Source of the DNA: an uncultured Acetatifactor sp.
Lineage (GTDB): Bacteria; Bacillota; Clostridia; Lachnospirales; Lachnospiraceae
Direction: 5' to 3'
Length of the DNA: 64,000 nt
NCBI GenBank assembly: GCA_910586835.1
Contig: CAJUJU010000006.1
Location: forward strand, 8,117-72,116
Part shown: positions 50,173-59,959 of the stretch, in pieces
How the letters are laid out: each line of letters opens with the position of its first letter
Numbering within the stretch: the stretch's first letter is position 1
Notes under the pieces: generated by a model
What the model saw: the letters and a program-made list of their open reading frames with translations, nothing else
Database searches by the model: none
Told to the model about the DNA's origin: nothing
Program-made: the position numbers and the translations under genes

Positions 50173-51207
50173 TCAATCCTGCAGAATACTTACATATTTC
50201 ACCGGCGTGCGGTAATTGTACTTGCTGATCTTGATTCCCGTGCTGGGGCTGCTGGCGTGAATAACCCTGCCCCCGCCGATATAGAGAGCCACATGGTTGA
50301 TGGTACCTGAACTGTTCGCATAGAAAATCAGGTCTCCCGGCTGCAGTTCAGATGCGGAAATCTTTGTTCCCTCCTTTGACTGTGCGCTGGAGGAATGGCT
50401 CAGCTTTATGCCGAACTTTTTATACACGCTCAACACAAATCCGGAACAGTCGGCGCCCTTTGTCAGGCTGGTGCCTCCCCAAACATAAGGATTTCCCAAT
50501 GCCGTCTTGGCATATTCCACCAGTTCCACTCTCACGTCGGAAACGCCCACACCATATAAAAGCTCCGTCATCGTAATGGCCGTGTCAAGCTTTTCCTCCA
50601 CCGTCACATAATCGGAAGACACATACGCCACCTGGTCGTCTATGGATACCCCGACCCAACCGTCCAGCGTCTCTACATACTCCAGCTCTTCCCCCTTGGG
50701 CACCTGGGTCAGCACGGCGCTGTCCGTGCTCGCCTGATCTCTCACATTCAGTCCGTCCGTATTCACAACCACCACCGTCCGGGCAAGCTCGTTTGCCTTC
50801 AGCCTGGCGTCCGGCCCCGTGAGCAGGTAATCCAGACTCACATATCCCTCCACCTCGCCGGAAGTGATGTGCGCCCATCCGTCCAGCAGCTCCAGAATCT
50901 CGCAGGCCGAATTCTTGGGCATCTTTCCCACAAGCTTTCCCTCCGTGGAAGGAGCTTCCCTCACGTTCAGGTTGCCGCTCTCCACATTTGCGATGCCGAT
51001 ATTGGTATAGCCCCACGCCGCTCCCTGGGCCTCCTGGGCTGCCTTCAGGTATTCCTCCGTGGAAAGCCTGGCCTCCAGCATGGATGCCACCCCAGCTGAG
51101 GGAAGCACACTTTCCTGCGCAAAAGCCTGCATCGGCTCCAGGCACAACACAAGCATAACTCCTGCAGAAGCGAGAATCATCTGTCTCTTTCGTCTGATTG
51201 ATTTCAT
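50173..51207 (-). CDS. NlpC/P60 (C40) cell-wall hydrolase with two SH3b domains
   Basis: A 344-residue secreted protein: signal peptide (about 1-31, ending AFAQ), two bacterial SH3 domains (about 70-130: LNVREAPSTEGKLVGKMP; about 142-205: LNVRDQASTDSAVLTQVP) and a C-terminal NlpC/P60 domain with catalytic Cys in GADCSGFVLSVY and His in INHVALYIG and VIHASSP. It cleaves peptide stems of peptidoglycan. The start at 51207 follows AGAGG. Driven by a consensus promoter at 51273-51301, suggesting strong expression. Confidence 0.93.
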   Translation of the reverse strand: MKSIRRKRQMILASAGVMLVLCLEPMQAFAQESVLPSAGVASMLEARLSTEEYLKAAQEAQGAAWGYTNIGIANVESGNLNVREAPSTEGKLVGKMPKNSACEILELLDGWAHITSGEVEGYVSLDYLLTGPDARLKANELARTVVVVNTDGLNVRDQASTDSAVLTQVPKGEELEYVETLDGWVGVSIDDQVAYVSSDYVTVEEKLDTAITMTELLYGVGVSDVRVELVEYAKTALGNPYVWGGTSLTKGADCSGFVLSVYKKFGIKLSHSSSAQSKEGTKISASELQPGDLIFYANSSGTINHVALYIGGGRVIHASSPSTGIKISKYNYRTPVKYVSILQD

Positions 51208-51272
51208 CACTGGTATCCTCTGAGATTAAAAATTCTTTGCGAAATTATTACAAATCTGTTACATCTCTTTGA

Positions 51273-51301
51273 ATTATACAGTTCCTCTCCGCTTCTGTCA
51301 A
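51273..51301 (-). promoter_or_regulatory. Consensus promoter of the NlpC/P60 gene
   Basis: Minus strand TTGACA (51296-51301), 17-base spacer, TATAAT (51273-51278), both perfect. The -35 lies 4 bases past the stop of the upstream solute-binding gene. The leader is about 60 bases. Confidence 0.88.
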
Positions 51302-51304
51302 GCT

Positions 51305-52609
51305 CTATTTCGACAGCGCTTCTTCCTGAAGCCTGTCAAATTCTGCCATACATTCCTCCACCGTTGTCCCGTTTAACAATTCCCGCACAATCAGACAGGT
51401 ATTTCCCCACTGTTCCACCTCCATACCCGCATTGGATCCCAGCACATAAACATTTTCCTCTATCCTGTCCTTCAGAGGCTTTAACGCAGGCACGCAGTCC
51501 ACCTCCACATTTACGGACGGCGAAATCACCCGGTTGGTCTCCGCATAAATCCGGAACGCTTCATCGGAAAGTATCACATCCAGCAGCCGCATGGCGTCTT
51601 CTTCATGCTCCGCGTTGATCCCCACTGCGTATCCTGTCATGGGCATCACCGGCATCTGCCCCCTGCTGCTTGGAAAACCAACCACCAACATTTCAAAATC
51701 CGTATTTCCGTATGCGGTGTCCGTATTTGCCGCCCCCCAGTAAGCCATGACAATAGGTGTCTTCTGCGCCAGAAAGTCCTCACGCTCTCCCTCCATTGCT
51801 TCGCTCACATAAGCCTTCGCCGCATCCACATAACCCCGGTCTATCATTTCCTGCAGAAATTCAAAACCGGGACGCATATAATCGCTGTACTTCTTCTCTC
51901 CGCTGTTCAGCGCCCTGATCTCCGCCTCGGTGTTCCCTCCGTTATACAGATCCGCGTAGGCCTGGGCCAGAACAAAGGTTTCCAGCCACCAGCGGTTTGC
52001 CCCCACCGGCGTCTCGATGCCGTTCTCCTGAAACACTCTGCAGCACTCCAGAAACTCCTCCGGTGTCTCCGGCAATTCCAGCTCATACCGGTCGAACATA
52101 TCCTTATTGACAAACAGTCCGTAGGCGACTACTTCCTGGGGGATGGCCACCAGCTTCCCGTCTATGGTGTTCGCCGTCTTTACCACATCCCGCAGATTCT
52201 TTACGCATTCCAGCCCCGACAGATCCTTAAGCCTTCCCTCTTCTCCAAGGGTTCGGATCGTATCCGGATTCAGCAGGTAGAGATCATCCATATCGTTTCG
52301 CACCCGGTCAAGGGCAACGTCGTCGTAGGACTTATCCTGATAGCTCTCAGCCGTATAGGTAATATAATTTACCGTCACCCCAAGCGCTTCCTCCGCCATA
52401 CGGATCGTCTTATCCGCGGCGCTGCGGGCCACATTCTCCGCATCCGGATCCGTCTTTTCCATGGGGCTGTAAAAATTTACAATCCTGTCTTCGCCCTCAT
52501 TTGTTGAGGCCAGGTTCACATTCGGATCTAAGCCGCATGCCGCCAGACATGTCACAATGCCCGCCAAACACACGGCCGCCTTTGTATAAGCCCTTTTCCC
52601 GCTTTTCAT
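51305..52609 (-). CDS. Extracellular solute-binding lipoprotein
   Basis: A 434-residue family-1 binding protein: signal peptide with lipobox CLAAC (Cys about residue 25), then two lobes with sugar-binding-protein features (YGLFVNKDMFDRYELELPET, WWLETFVLAQAYADLYNGG, GYAVGINAEHEEDAMRLLD). No ABC permease or ATPase gene is close. It begins 11 bases after a hybrid histidine kinase gene, so it probably presents a ligand to that kinase rather than feeding a transporter. Start spacing AGGG is moderate. Confidence 0.85.
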   Translation of the reverse strand: MKSGKRAYTKAAVCLAGIVTCLAACGLDPNVNLASTNEGEDRIVNFYSPMEKTDPDAENVARSAADKTIRMAEEALGVTVNYITYTAESYQDKSYDDVALDRVRNDMDDLYLLNPDTIRTLGEEGRLKDLSGLECVKNLRDVVKTANTIDGKLVAIPQEVVAYGLFVNKDMFDRYELELPETPEEFLECCRVFQENGIETPVGANRWWLETFVLAQAYADLYNGGNTEAEIRALNSGEKKYSDYMRPGFEFLQEMIDRGYVDAAKAYVSEAMEGEREDFLAQKTPIVMAYWGAANTDTAYGNTDFEMLVVGFPSSRGQMPVMPMTGYAVGINAEHEEDAMRLLDVILSDEAFRIYAETNRVISPSVNVEVDCVPALKPLKDRIEENVYVLGSNAGMEVEQWGNTCLIVRELLNGTTVEECMAEFDRLQEEALSK

Positions 52610-52620
52610 ATATGCCCTGT

Positions 52621-54834
52621 TTACTCCTTCTCATCCGGCACTCTTCCACGCACACATTGACTGATCACATTCTTCAACAGATCTATATCCACCGGCTTTG
52701 CCAGGTGAATATTCATCCCTGCCTTCAGCGCTTCCTTCTCATCCTCCGCAAAGGCGTTTGCCGTCATGGCAATGATCGGGATCCGGCCCGCATCTGCGCG
52801 ATCCAGCGCCCTGATGGCCCTTGTGGCGTCATAGCCGTTCATCACCGGCATCTGCACATCCATGAGGATCGCGTCGAACTCGCCCTCCGCGGATGCCATA
52901 AAACGCTCCAGCGCCAGTTTTCCGTTCTCCACAATCTCACAGCCCGCACCTTCCATGGAAAAGATTTCCGACAAAATTTCCGCATTGATCTCATTGTCTT
53001 CTGCGGCAAGAAAGTTCAGTCCCTCCAGACTGCTGATCCCCGCCTCCAAAGCAGATTTCTTCCCGTCTTTTTCCCCTGACGGCTCCTCCACCTTTCTATC
53101 CGATATGGCAAATTCCACCTCCACCCGGAAAAGGCTGCCCTCGTCTACCTGGCTGAACACCTCAATGGTTCCCCCCATGAGCTCCACGATATTTTTGGTG
53201 ATTGCCATGCCCAGCCCCGTACCCTGGACTTTGTTTGTGGTACTGTTTTCCGCCCTGGTGAACACGTCGAAGATGGTCTTCAAGTACTCCTGCGTCATGC
53301 CGTACCCGTCATCCTCCACCTCGATCCGAATGCGCTCAAACTGGCTGGAATGCTGCTTCAGCCCGATGAAACGCAGCCACACATTGCCGCCATCCGGCGT
53401 ATACTTGACGGCGTTGGAAAGCAGGTTGATCAAAATCTGATTGATCCTTGTCTCATCCCCCACCAGAAACTCATGCTTAATATCCTCTATTTCCACATGG
53501 AATTCCTGTCCCTTCGCGCCTGCCATGGGACGGATGATGGCATCCAGGGATGCGATCAGATCCTTCAGGGCAAACTCCTCCCGGTTGAGCACCACTTTCC
53601 CGCTCTCGATCTTGGAAACCTCCAGAATGTCATTGATCAGGCTGAGCAAATGCTGGCCGGAAGCCATGATCTTTTTGGTATAGTCCCGCACCTTATCCGG
53701 ATTTTCCGCATCCCTGGCAAGCAGCGTGGTGAATCCGATCACCGCGTTCATGGGGGTGCGGATATCGTGGGACATATTGGAAAGGAACATGGTCTTCGCG
53801 TTGCTGGCAAGCTGTGCGGCATGCAAGGCATCTGTCAGCTCCTTGTTATGCCGCTCTCTCTCCTCCTCCCGTTCCCGCAGAATATTTCTCTGCTGTCTCT
53901 GGTTAAAATAATAGAGCACACAGCACAGGAAAAACGCGCTGGTCATTACTGCCACCACCACAAGGATATTGACGTTTACTGTCTTTGCCTCCTTCTGAAT
54001 GGATTCCGTGGGCACATAACCCACCAGGCAGACTGTTCCGTCATTCACCATCCAGATGAAATTCAGGGCACTTTTCCCGCGGATATCATGGTAAAACATA
54101 ATATCCTGCTTATCCTTCAGGCTGTCCTCTATCCTGGCGCGCAGCGCTTCCTCATGAATACTGTTGGCCCTGTAAAAGTCCTCCAGATTCACATGGCCCG
54201 CGCTTCTGGCTCCCATTCCCTTGGGCTTCAGGACAAACCTTTCCGTCTCCGCATCCATGATATAGAGCATGGCCTGTTTGTTGTAGAATCCGTCGGGAAG
54301 CGCTTTATCCAGGGAATCATAGGTATATTCCACATAAAGGGTTCCCTTCTCCACACCGTCCTTCTCCACCGGACATTTGACGGTATAGGCCCAGGTTCCC
54401 ATATAATTCACATAAGACCGGGAAACCTCCAATCCCCCCATGACCCGGCTGGGGACGAATTCCATCCCCTCCTCGGAAAAGACCTCCCCGGTGCTGGAAA
54501 TGCCTTCCTGTTCCCCCGCAGGAATCAGCGAAAGCTTCACCATGGTCTCATTCCTCTGATAGGAAAGCACATATTCCTGCGGATTTTCCATTCCTGCAAT
54601 TTCCAGAGCCATCAGCTTCTGAAATTCCGCGTCCTTACTCCAGATCGATTCTATGGTAGATTTTATAAGATTCAGATTTTCATTGAGGTTCTGAATTGCC
54701 GCCTCCGACATTTCCCTCACGATTTTCCGGGACACGGAAAATACCACGCCCCCCAGAATACAAAAAACGAGTATGATGGAGAGAAACAGCGGAAGTCTTT
54801 TTTCTGTTTTGTATTCAGACTTTTCCTTTTTCAT
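52621..54834 (-). CDS. Hybrid sensor histidine kinase
   Basis: A 737-residue membrane kinase: helix about 14-36, an extracytoplasmic sensor of about 250 residues, helix about 288-310, a coiled helix, HisKA domain with phospho-His in MSHDIRTPMNAV (about 353), HATPase (ILINLLSNAVKYTP, DDGYGMTQEY, GTGLGMAI) and a C-terminal receiver with Asp in DAILMDVQMPVMNG (about 657). There is no HPt or DNA-binding output domain and no partner regulator adjacent. I use the ATG at 54834 (GGTGAG upstream). It lies between nptA (42-base gap) and a solute-binding lipoprotein gene (11-base gap). Confidence 0.9.
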   Translation of the reverse strand: MKKEKSEYKTEKRLPLFLSIILVFCILGGVVFSVSRKIVREMSEAAIQNLNENLNLIKSTIESIWSKDAEFQKLMALEIAGMENPQEYVLSYQRNETMVKLSLIPAGEQEGISSTGEVFSEEGMEFVPSRVMGGLEVSRSYVNYMGTWAYTVKCPVEKDGVEKGTLYVEYTYDSLDKALPDGFYNKQAMLYIMDAETERFVLKPKGMGARSAGHVNLEDFYRANSIHEEALRARIEDSLKDKQDIMFYHDIRGKSALNFIWMVNDGTVCLVGYVPTESIQKEAKTVNVNILVVVAVMTSAFFLCCVLYYFNQRQQRNILREREEERERHNKELTDALHAAQLASNAKTMFLSNMSHDIRTPMNAVIGFTTLLARDAENPDKVRDYTKKIMASGQHLLSLINDILEVSKIESGKVVLNREEFALKDLIASLDAIIRPMAGAKGQEFHVEIEDIKHEFLVGDETRINQILINLLSNAVKYTPDGGNVWLRFIGLKQHSSQFERIRIEVEDDGYGMTQEYLKTIFDVFTRAENSTTNKVQGTGLGMAITKNIVELMGGTIEVFSQVDEGSLFRVEVEFAISDRKVEEPSGEKDGKKSALEAGISSLEGLNFLAAEDNEINAEILSEIFSMEGAGCEIVENGKLALERFMASAEGEFDAILMDVQMPVMNGYDATRAIRALDRADAGRIPIIAMTANAFAEDEKEALKAGMNIHLAKPVDIDLLKNVISQCVRGRVPDEKE

Positions 54835-54876
54835 TCCACTCACCAGATCTTTTCGCCGCATAATTCTATCTTACAA

Positions 54877-56523
54877 TTATTCCGCCGTCTCCGCCTCGCG
54901 CTCCGCATTGACGATGGCAAAGGCAATGTTGGTGGCATGATCCGCCACTCTTTCCAGGCCGGATACAATATCGGAAAAGATCATTCCGGCCTCAGGCGTA
55001 CATTCTCCTTTGGCAAGACGCTGTACATGAAGTTTCTGAAGCTCCTTCTCCTTGTCGTCCACTTTGTTTTCCAGACGGATAACCTCCTGGGCATGACTCT
55101 CGTCCCCTCTGGAAAACATATCCATGGAATACTGGATGATCTTATTCACCAGCTCAAGTATCTCACCCAGCTCCTTCCGGGCTTCCTCGCTGAAGACGAT
55201 TCCCGCCTCCCTGCGCTGCATTGCGGCATCCGCCACATTCTCCGCGTGATCACCGATCCTCTCGATATCGTTCACCACATGGAACAGCGCGCCCAGGCTC
55301 TTCAGATCCTCGATGGGCAGATTGGACTGATTGATTTTTACCAGATAGTCCGTTATGGCATGATTCAGAAAGTCTATATTTTTCTCCACCTGATAGACCT
55401 CCTGAATATCCTCCTCGTCCAGGGTAATCAGGGCATTCATGGCCCGGTTCAGGTTCTCGCCTGCAAGAGACGCCATGCGATCCAGCTCCTTGATAACCTC
55501 CACCACAGCCGTGGCCGGATTGAACACCACCTTGTCGCCTATGTATTTGAGCTGATAGTTCTCCCGGTAGCCCACCTTCTTATCCTCCCCGGGAACGCAG
55601 AGACAGGCAAGCTTCACGATCACGGAGGAGAACGGGAACAACACGATCACCTGGAAGATCTTTATCATTGTATGAGCGTTTGCCACAAAACGTCCCTTGT
55701 CGGAAGAGATGGCCCAGATCAGCTTCATCACAGGCTCCTCCGCGGCAAACAGAATAATATACAGAAGCACCGTGCCGATAACATTAAACCAGAAATGAAT
55801 CAGGGCAGCCCTCTTGGCCTCCTTTTTTCCCGCCATGGAGCTGAGCAGCGCAGTGCTGCAGGCGCCGATATTACAGCCCAGAATAATGTACAGGGTGATG
55901 GGCAGCGGAAGCAGCTCCTGGTATGCCAGCAGCAGCACAATGCTGACCGTCACGGAAGAGCTCTGGATAACGGAGGTCAGAAGCAGCCCCACCAGGGTTG
56001 CGGCAAAGGGATTCCTCAGGGAGCCCAGCAGGTTCACCACCTCCGGCACGTCCCGCATACCCGCCATGGAGGAAGACATGGTGCTCAGGCCCAGGAACAG
56101 CACGCCGAAGCCCACGATGATCTCCCCCACTTTTTTCACCTTTTCACTCCCGACAAACATCACAAGAAGCACACCCGCCAGCAGAATAACCGGCGCGTAT
56201 GCGGATAAATTAAAGGATACCAGCTGCGATGTGATCGTTGTGCCGACATTGGCTCCAAAGATAACGCCTGCGGCCTGAGAGAGGTTCATCAGACCGGCGT
56301 TTACAAAGCTGACCACCATGGCGGTACACGCCGAGGACGACTGGATAATGCCTGTGAAGACAAAACCCACCAGCATCCCTGTAAACCGATTGGTGGTGAA
56401 AATTTCCAGAATACGGCGCAGTCTGGCCCCGGCCACCTTTTCTATGGAATCGCTCATAACACGCATTCCAAACAGGAAAAGTCCCAGTCCACCCGCCATT
56501 GACATGATTATACTTGCGTTCAT
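54877..56523 (-). CDS. Na+/phosphate cotransporter family protein with PhoU-like domain
   Basis: A 548-residue protein of the NptA/PNaS type: two membrane repeats with the family's QSSS motifs (TGIIQSSSACTAMVVSF, about 57; TSVIQSSSVTVSIVLLL, about 181) and a cytoplasmic PhoU-like C-terminal part (about 345-540) with ALFHVVNDIERIGDHAENVA and GLERVADHATNIA. It moves phosphate with sodium. AAGGG precedes the ATG; a promoter is at 56575-56603. The kinase and binding-protein genes downstream are close enough to share its mRNA. Confidence 0.92.
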   Translation of the reverse strand: MNASIIMSMAGGLGLFLFGMRVMSDSIEKVAGARLRRILEIFTTNRFTGMLVGFVFTGIIQSSSACTAMVVSFVNAGLMNLSQAAGVIFGANVGTTITSQLVSFNLSAYAPVILLAGVLLVMFVGSEKVKKVGEIIVGFGVLFLGLSTMSSSMAGMRDVPEVVNLLGSLRNPFAATLVGLLLTSVIQSSSVTVSIVLLLAYQELLPLPITLYIILGCNIGACSTALLSSMAGKKEAKRAALIHFWFNVIGTVLLYIILFAAEEPVMKLIWAISSDKGRFVANAHTMIKIFQVIVLFPFSSVIVKLACLCVPGEDKKVGYRENYQLKYIGDKVVFNPATAVVEVIKELDRMASLAGENLNRAMNALITLDEEDIQEVYQVEKNIDFLNHAITDYLVKINQSNLPIEDLKSLGALFHVVNDIERIGDHAENVADAAMQRREAGIVFSEEARKELGEILELVNKIIQYSMDMFSRGDESHAQEVIRLENKVDDKEKELQKLHVQRLAKGECTPEAGMIFSDIVSGLERVADHATNIAFAIVNAEREAETAE

Positions 56524-56574
56524 ACAGTTTTCCCTTCCCTAACAATCCGGTGCCGTCTCAGACAAATCACTTTA

Positions 56575-56603
56575 ATTGTACGGGAAAAGACAAAAACTTA
56601 CAA
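56575..56603 (-). promoter_or_regulatory. Promoter of the Na/Pi transporter operon
   Basis: Minus strand TTGTAA (56598-56603), 17-base spacer, TACAAT (56575-56580). The AT-rich stretch 56580-56648 otherwise shows nothing clear. Confidence 0.6.
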
Positions 56604-56648
56604 CAAAAATTTATTATTTCTTTCTACTTTTTTCATTCTTTAACAACA

Positions 56649-57572
56649 TCAGGAAAAAGGGCGCCATTCTCTGCCCGCCGCAATATCCTGTTCCAGCTGC
56701 CTCTTCAGCGCCTCCACGCTCTCAAAGCGCCTCTCCGGTCTGCGGAACTGGTGCAGAGAGACCTGGATTTCCTCCCCGTAGATTTCTCTGTCAAAATCAT
56801 ACAGAAAGGATTCCACGCTCATGGCTTCCCCTGCCGCTATGGTCGGCTTGCAGCCCACGTTGCTGATGGCACGGTAGACTTTGCCGCCGTGGCGCACACT
56901 GGAGTAATAGACTCCGTTCGGAGGCAGCAGCTTGTTCCCTGGAGGCAGGATATTCACCGTGGGAAATCCCAGCGTTCTGCCCAGCTTTCTGCCGGTGGTC
57001 ACCGTTCCCGCCACCAGATAGGGCATCCCCATCAGCTTTTCCGCCCCCACCAGATCTCCGCTCTCCACTCTGCCCCGCACAAGGGTGGAACTGACCGCCC
57101 TGCCGTCCAGACAGACCTTGTCGATGGTCTTCACCGCAAACCCTAGTTCCGGCCCCATTCTGCACAGCAGCTCCGCGTTTCCTTTTCCCCCGGCCCCGAA
57201 GGACAGATCTCTTCCCGCGGCCACAAAGCGGACGTTCATCCGCTTGGCCAGCACCTCCTCCGCAAACATTTCCGGCGGCATGGCGGCGCTTTCCAGCGTC
57301 AGCGGAAACTCAATCAGAATATCCACACCCATGCGCTCAAACAAAATCCGCTTTTCCTCCCGGGTGGTCAGCTCTCTGCTGTCCCGACTCCCGAAGAGCA
57401 CCGCCGGAGCGGGATCAAAAGTAAAAACACAGGAAGCCATACCGTTTTTCTTGCAGGCCTGTATCTCCTCCAGCAGCCTTCTGTGCCCGATGTGCACCCC
57501 GTCGAATTTTCCGATGGCCGCCGCCGTATCCTTCTCCAGATAAAAATCAGTCGTACCGGTAATGATCTCCAA
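56649..57572 (-). CDS. ribF: Bifunctional riboflavin kinase / FAD synthetase
   Basis: A 307-residue enzyme making FMN and FAD. N-terminal FAD synthetase with AIGKFDGVHIGHRRLL (about 19-34) and VFTFDPAPA; C-terminal kinase with YLVAGTVTTGRKLGRTLGFP and NVGCKPTI, SVESFLYDFDREIYGEEI. It starts with TTG at 57572, preceded by AAGGGG. Last gene of the nusA-infB operon, 18 bases after truB. No FMN riboswitch is seen in front. Confidence 0.95.
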   Translation of the reverse strand: MEIITGTTDFYLEKDTAAAIGKFDGVHIGHRRLLEEIQACKKNGMASCVFTFDPAPAVLFGSRDSRELTTREEKRILFERMGVDILIEFPLTLESAAMPPEMFAEEVLAKRMNVRFVAAGRDLSFGAGGKGNAELLCRMGPELGFAVKTIDKVCLDGRAVSSTLVRGRVESGDLVGAEKLMGMPYLVAGTVTTGRKLGRTLGFPTVNILPPGNKLLPPNGVYYSSVRHGGKVYRAISNVGCKPTIAAGEAMSVESFLYDFDREIYGEEIQVSLHQFRRPERRFESVEALKRQLEQDIAAGREWRPFS

Positions 57573-57590
57573 AATTACACCCCTTACCCG

Positions 57591-58496
57591 TTATCCTCTG
57601 CCTCCCGGGAACATTTTCACCGGCAAATAGCATTTTTTGCCGGCGTCATAGGCATAGATGCCGGCAAAACCATAATCCGATCCGTAAAATCTCACCCATT
57701 CTCCCGGCTTATGAACCGTCCCCTCCGCCGTCTGCTCCGGCAGTATGCTGTTTCCGTTGTTCAGCCGGTTTATTCCCTCTCCCCGGACATGCAGGGAGGG
57801 ACAATTCTCAAACACCAGATCCACGGGCAGAATAAGCTCCTTCAGCCTGCCCTGATCCTTCTTTTCCTGCACCCGTTCAAGCGTCACCGCATCCTCCAGC
57901 CGAAACCGTCCCGCCGCCGTGCGCCGCAGGCTCTGCATGGTTCCGCCGCAGCCCAGCCGTGCGCCGATATCCGCGCAGAGGGTTCTGATATAGGTTCCCT
58001 TGGAGCAGGCTACCCGAAGCTTTACCACCGGCAGGCTGCAGTCCAGAATCTCAATCTCATGGATTTTCACCTGCCGGGCTTTCCGCTCCACTTCCTTTCC
58101 CTCCCGGGCCAGCTCGTACAGCTTTTTCCCGTTCACTTTCAGTGCGGAATACATGGGCGGCACCTGCCCGTAATCGCCCGCAAAGCTGAAAACCGCAGCT
58201 CTCAGCTCCTCCCGGGACACATTGACCTCCCGTGTGGCAAGCACCCGGCCCGTGGTGTCCTGGGTATCCGTCTCCACCCCCAGCAGAAGCTCCGCCACAT
58301 ATTCCTTGTCCGTGTCCGTGAGCATATCGCACAGCCTGGTGCCGCTTCCCAGACATACCGGGAGAACCCCCGTTGCCGCAGGATCCAGTGTGCCGGTATG
58401 CCCTATCTTTTTCTGTCCGCAGATTCCCCGCAGCTTTGCCACCACATCGTGAGAGGTAAAGCCGGGCTCCTTGTCGATAATGATGATTCCGTCCAT
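57591..58496 (-). CDS. truB: tRNA pseudouridine(55) synthase
   Basis: A 301-residue enzyme that makes pseudouridine 55 in tRNA. Conserved N-terminus GIIIIDKEPGFTSHDVVAKL, catalytic Asp in GHTGTLDPAATGVLPVCLG (about 39), and YVAELLLGVETDTQD, GTYIRTLCADIG. A C-terminal PUA-like part (about 245-300). GGGGG lies before the ATG. Between nrnA (35 bases) and ribF. Confidence 0.96.
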   Translation of the reverse strand: MDGIIIIDKEPGFTSHDVVAKLRGICGQKKIGHTGTLDPAATGVLPVCLGSGTRLCDMLTDTDKEYVAELLLGVETDTQDTTGRVLATREVNVSREELRAAVFSFAGDYGQVPPMYSALKVNGKKLYELAREGKEVERKARQVKIHEIEILDCSLPVVKLRVACSKGTYIRTLCADIGARLGCGGTMQSLRRTAAGRFRLEDAVTLERVQEKKDQGRLKELILPVDLVFENCPSLHVRGEGINRLNNGNSILPEQTAEGTVHKPGEWVRFYGSDYGFAGIYAYDAGKKCYLPVKMFPGGRG

Positions 58497-58531
58497 TCAG
58501 GCCCCCGTCCGTCTTTTTTCGCCGGGGCGGC

Positions 58532-59506
58532 TCAGTCCGCCTGCGCCCCTTCGTTCTCCTTCATCTGCTCTGAAATATGTAGGGACAGATTGTTGATACA
58601 ATCGTAGAAATTTCCGCGCATGGTGCAGCCCGCCGCCCTGGCATGGCCGCCGCCGCCGAAATGCATGGCCACCTCCGCCACATTGACCTTCTCGTCGGAG
58701 CGCATGCTCACCTTAAATTCCTGCACATCCGTCTGATACATAAAGATGGCGCAGCTGATTCCCTCAATGTTCCGCAGCTGATTCACAATGCCGTCCAGAT
58801 CACTGGGCTCCACGTCATAAAAATCCATGTTCTTCTTGTACACCACACTGACGATACAGGTGTTGTTCATAAAGCGGATGCTTTCCATCAATGCGCGGCC
58901 CATAATCTGAGCCTGCACATAGGTCTTCTGGTAAAAGGTCTCCTGAATCAGCCTGGGAAAATCAAAACCGTAGGAGATCAGCCGGGCGCTCTTCTCCAGG
59001 GTGGCCGGGGTGGTATTGGAATACTGGAACACTCCCGTGTCATGAATAATGCCCACATAGAGCGCCATCGCAAGCTCCCGATCCAGTCTGTCCGGATCGA
59101 ACAGGTCATAGAGCAGCTCGCAGGTGGAGCCTGTCTCCGGCCTGATATAGTTGATGTCTCCGCTGCCGGAATTGGTCACATGATGGTCGATGTTGACCGT
59201 CTTATGGGCCGCCCTGAAATATTTTTCCGCCTCTCCCAGCCTGTCCGCAGTGCAGTCCAGCGCCAGAAAGACATCAAAGGGCTCCTCCGTGGGAAACGCG
59301 GAATCGATTCCGTCATAACCCTGTATCTCCCGGAAGATTTCCGCGGGCTTCTCCAGAAACGCCTTCACTTCCGCTCCCGGAAGGCATTTCCGCAGATACA
59401 TCTGCATCCCCAGCACCGCGCCCACACAGTCCCCGTCCGGGCGCACATGTCCGCTGATCCCGATTCTTTTTGCATTTTCACATTCTTTTAACAAATCAAA
59501 ACTCAT
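58532..59506 (-). CDS. nrnA: Bifunctional oligoribonuclease / PAP phosphatase NrnA
   Basis: A 324-residue DHH/DHHA1 phosphoesterase that degrades nanoRNA and removes the 3' phosphate of pAp. Metal-site motifs in order: SGHVRPDGDCVGAVLG (DxD, about 18-33), LALDCTADR, NIDHHVTNSG (DHH, about 106-110) and GIIHDTGVF; the DHHA1 part ends with GGGGHARAAGC (about 284). GAGG precedes the ATG. Conserved neighbour of rbfA and truB in Bacillota. Confidence 0.95.
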   Translation of the reverse strand: MSFDLLKECENAKRIGISGHVRPDGDCVGAVLGMQMYLRKCLPGAEVKAFLEKPAEIFREIQGYDGIDSAFPTEEPFDVFLALDCTADRLGEAEKYFRAAHKTVNIDHHVTNSGSGDINYIRPETGSTCELLYDLFDPDRLDRELAMALYVGIIHDTGVFQYSNTTPATLEKSARLISYGFDFPRLIQETFYQKTYVQAQIMGRALMESIRFMNNTCIVSVVYKKNMDFYDVEPSDLDGIVNQLRNIEGISCAIFMYQTDVQEFKVSMRSDEKVNVAEVAMHFGGGGHARAAGCTMRGNFYDCINNLSLHISEQMKENEGAQAD

Positions 59507-59524
59507 TTACTGCCTCTGTTTCCT

Positions 59525-59914
59525 TTACTCTTCCTGATCCCCGCGGTTCATGTTCTCCGTGTCGGAGGCGATGACCTCGTCGATCCTGCGGGACATATTG
59601 ACGCCGTACTCAATCGACTGATCCATGACAAAACTGATCTCCGGGGTGTTGCGCAGATTGATGGTCTTTGCCAGCTGACGCTTTATAAAGCCTTCTGCGC
59701 TTCTCAGCCCCTGAAGGGTATTCTCTTTTGCCTCGTCGTCCCCAAGCACGCTGATCCACGCTTTACAGCTCTTCAGATCAGGAGCTACTTCCACTGCCAC
59801 AACGCTTGTCCATGGGCTGATGCGGGGATCCTTGATCTCCCCGCGGATTGTCTCAGCCAGAACACGTTGTACTTCCCCGTTGATACGGGTATTTTTAATG
59901 CTGTTTTTTCTCAT
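59525..59914 (-). CDS. rbfA: Ribosome-binding factor A
   Basis: A 129-residue KH-like protein needed for 16S rRNA maturation and 30S assembly: INGEVQRVLAETIRGEIKDP, KAWISVLGDDEAKENTLQGL, LRNTPEISFVMDQSIEYGV. AAGG and AGG sites lie just before the ATG. It follows infB by 45 bases. Confidence 0.96.
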   Translation of the reverse strand: MRKNSIKNTRINGEVQRVLAETIRGEIKDPRISPWTSVVAVEVAPDLKSCKAWISVLGDDEAKENTLQGLRSAEGFIKRQLAKTINLRNTPEISFVMDQSIEYGVNMSRRIDEVIASDTENMNRGDQEE

Positions 59915-59959
59915 TTTACCTTTCCTTCACCGGCCTGTGTCAAGGTAGTTATCCCACTC

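Noticed and set aside
56524..56648. FMN riboswitch or other known riboswitch near ribF
   Set aside because: ribF is inside a long operon with an 18-base gap to truB; no conserved RFN-type sequence is visible, and the AT-rich stretch after ribF is the nptA promoter.
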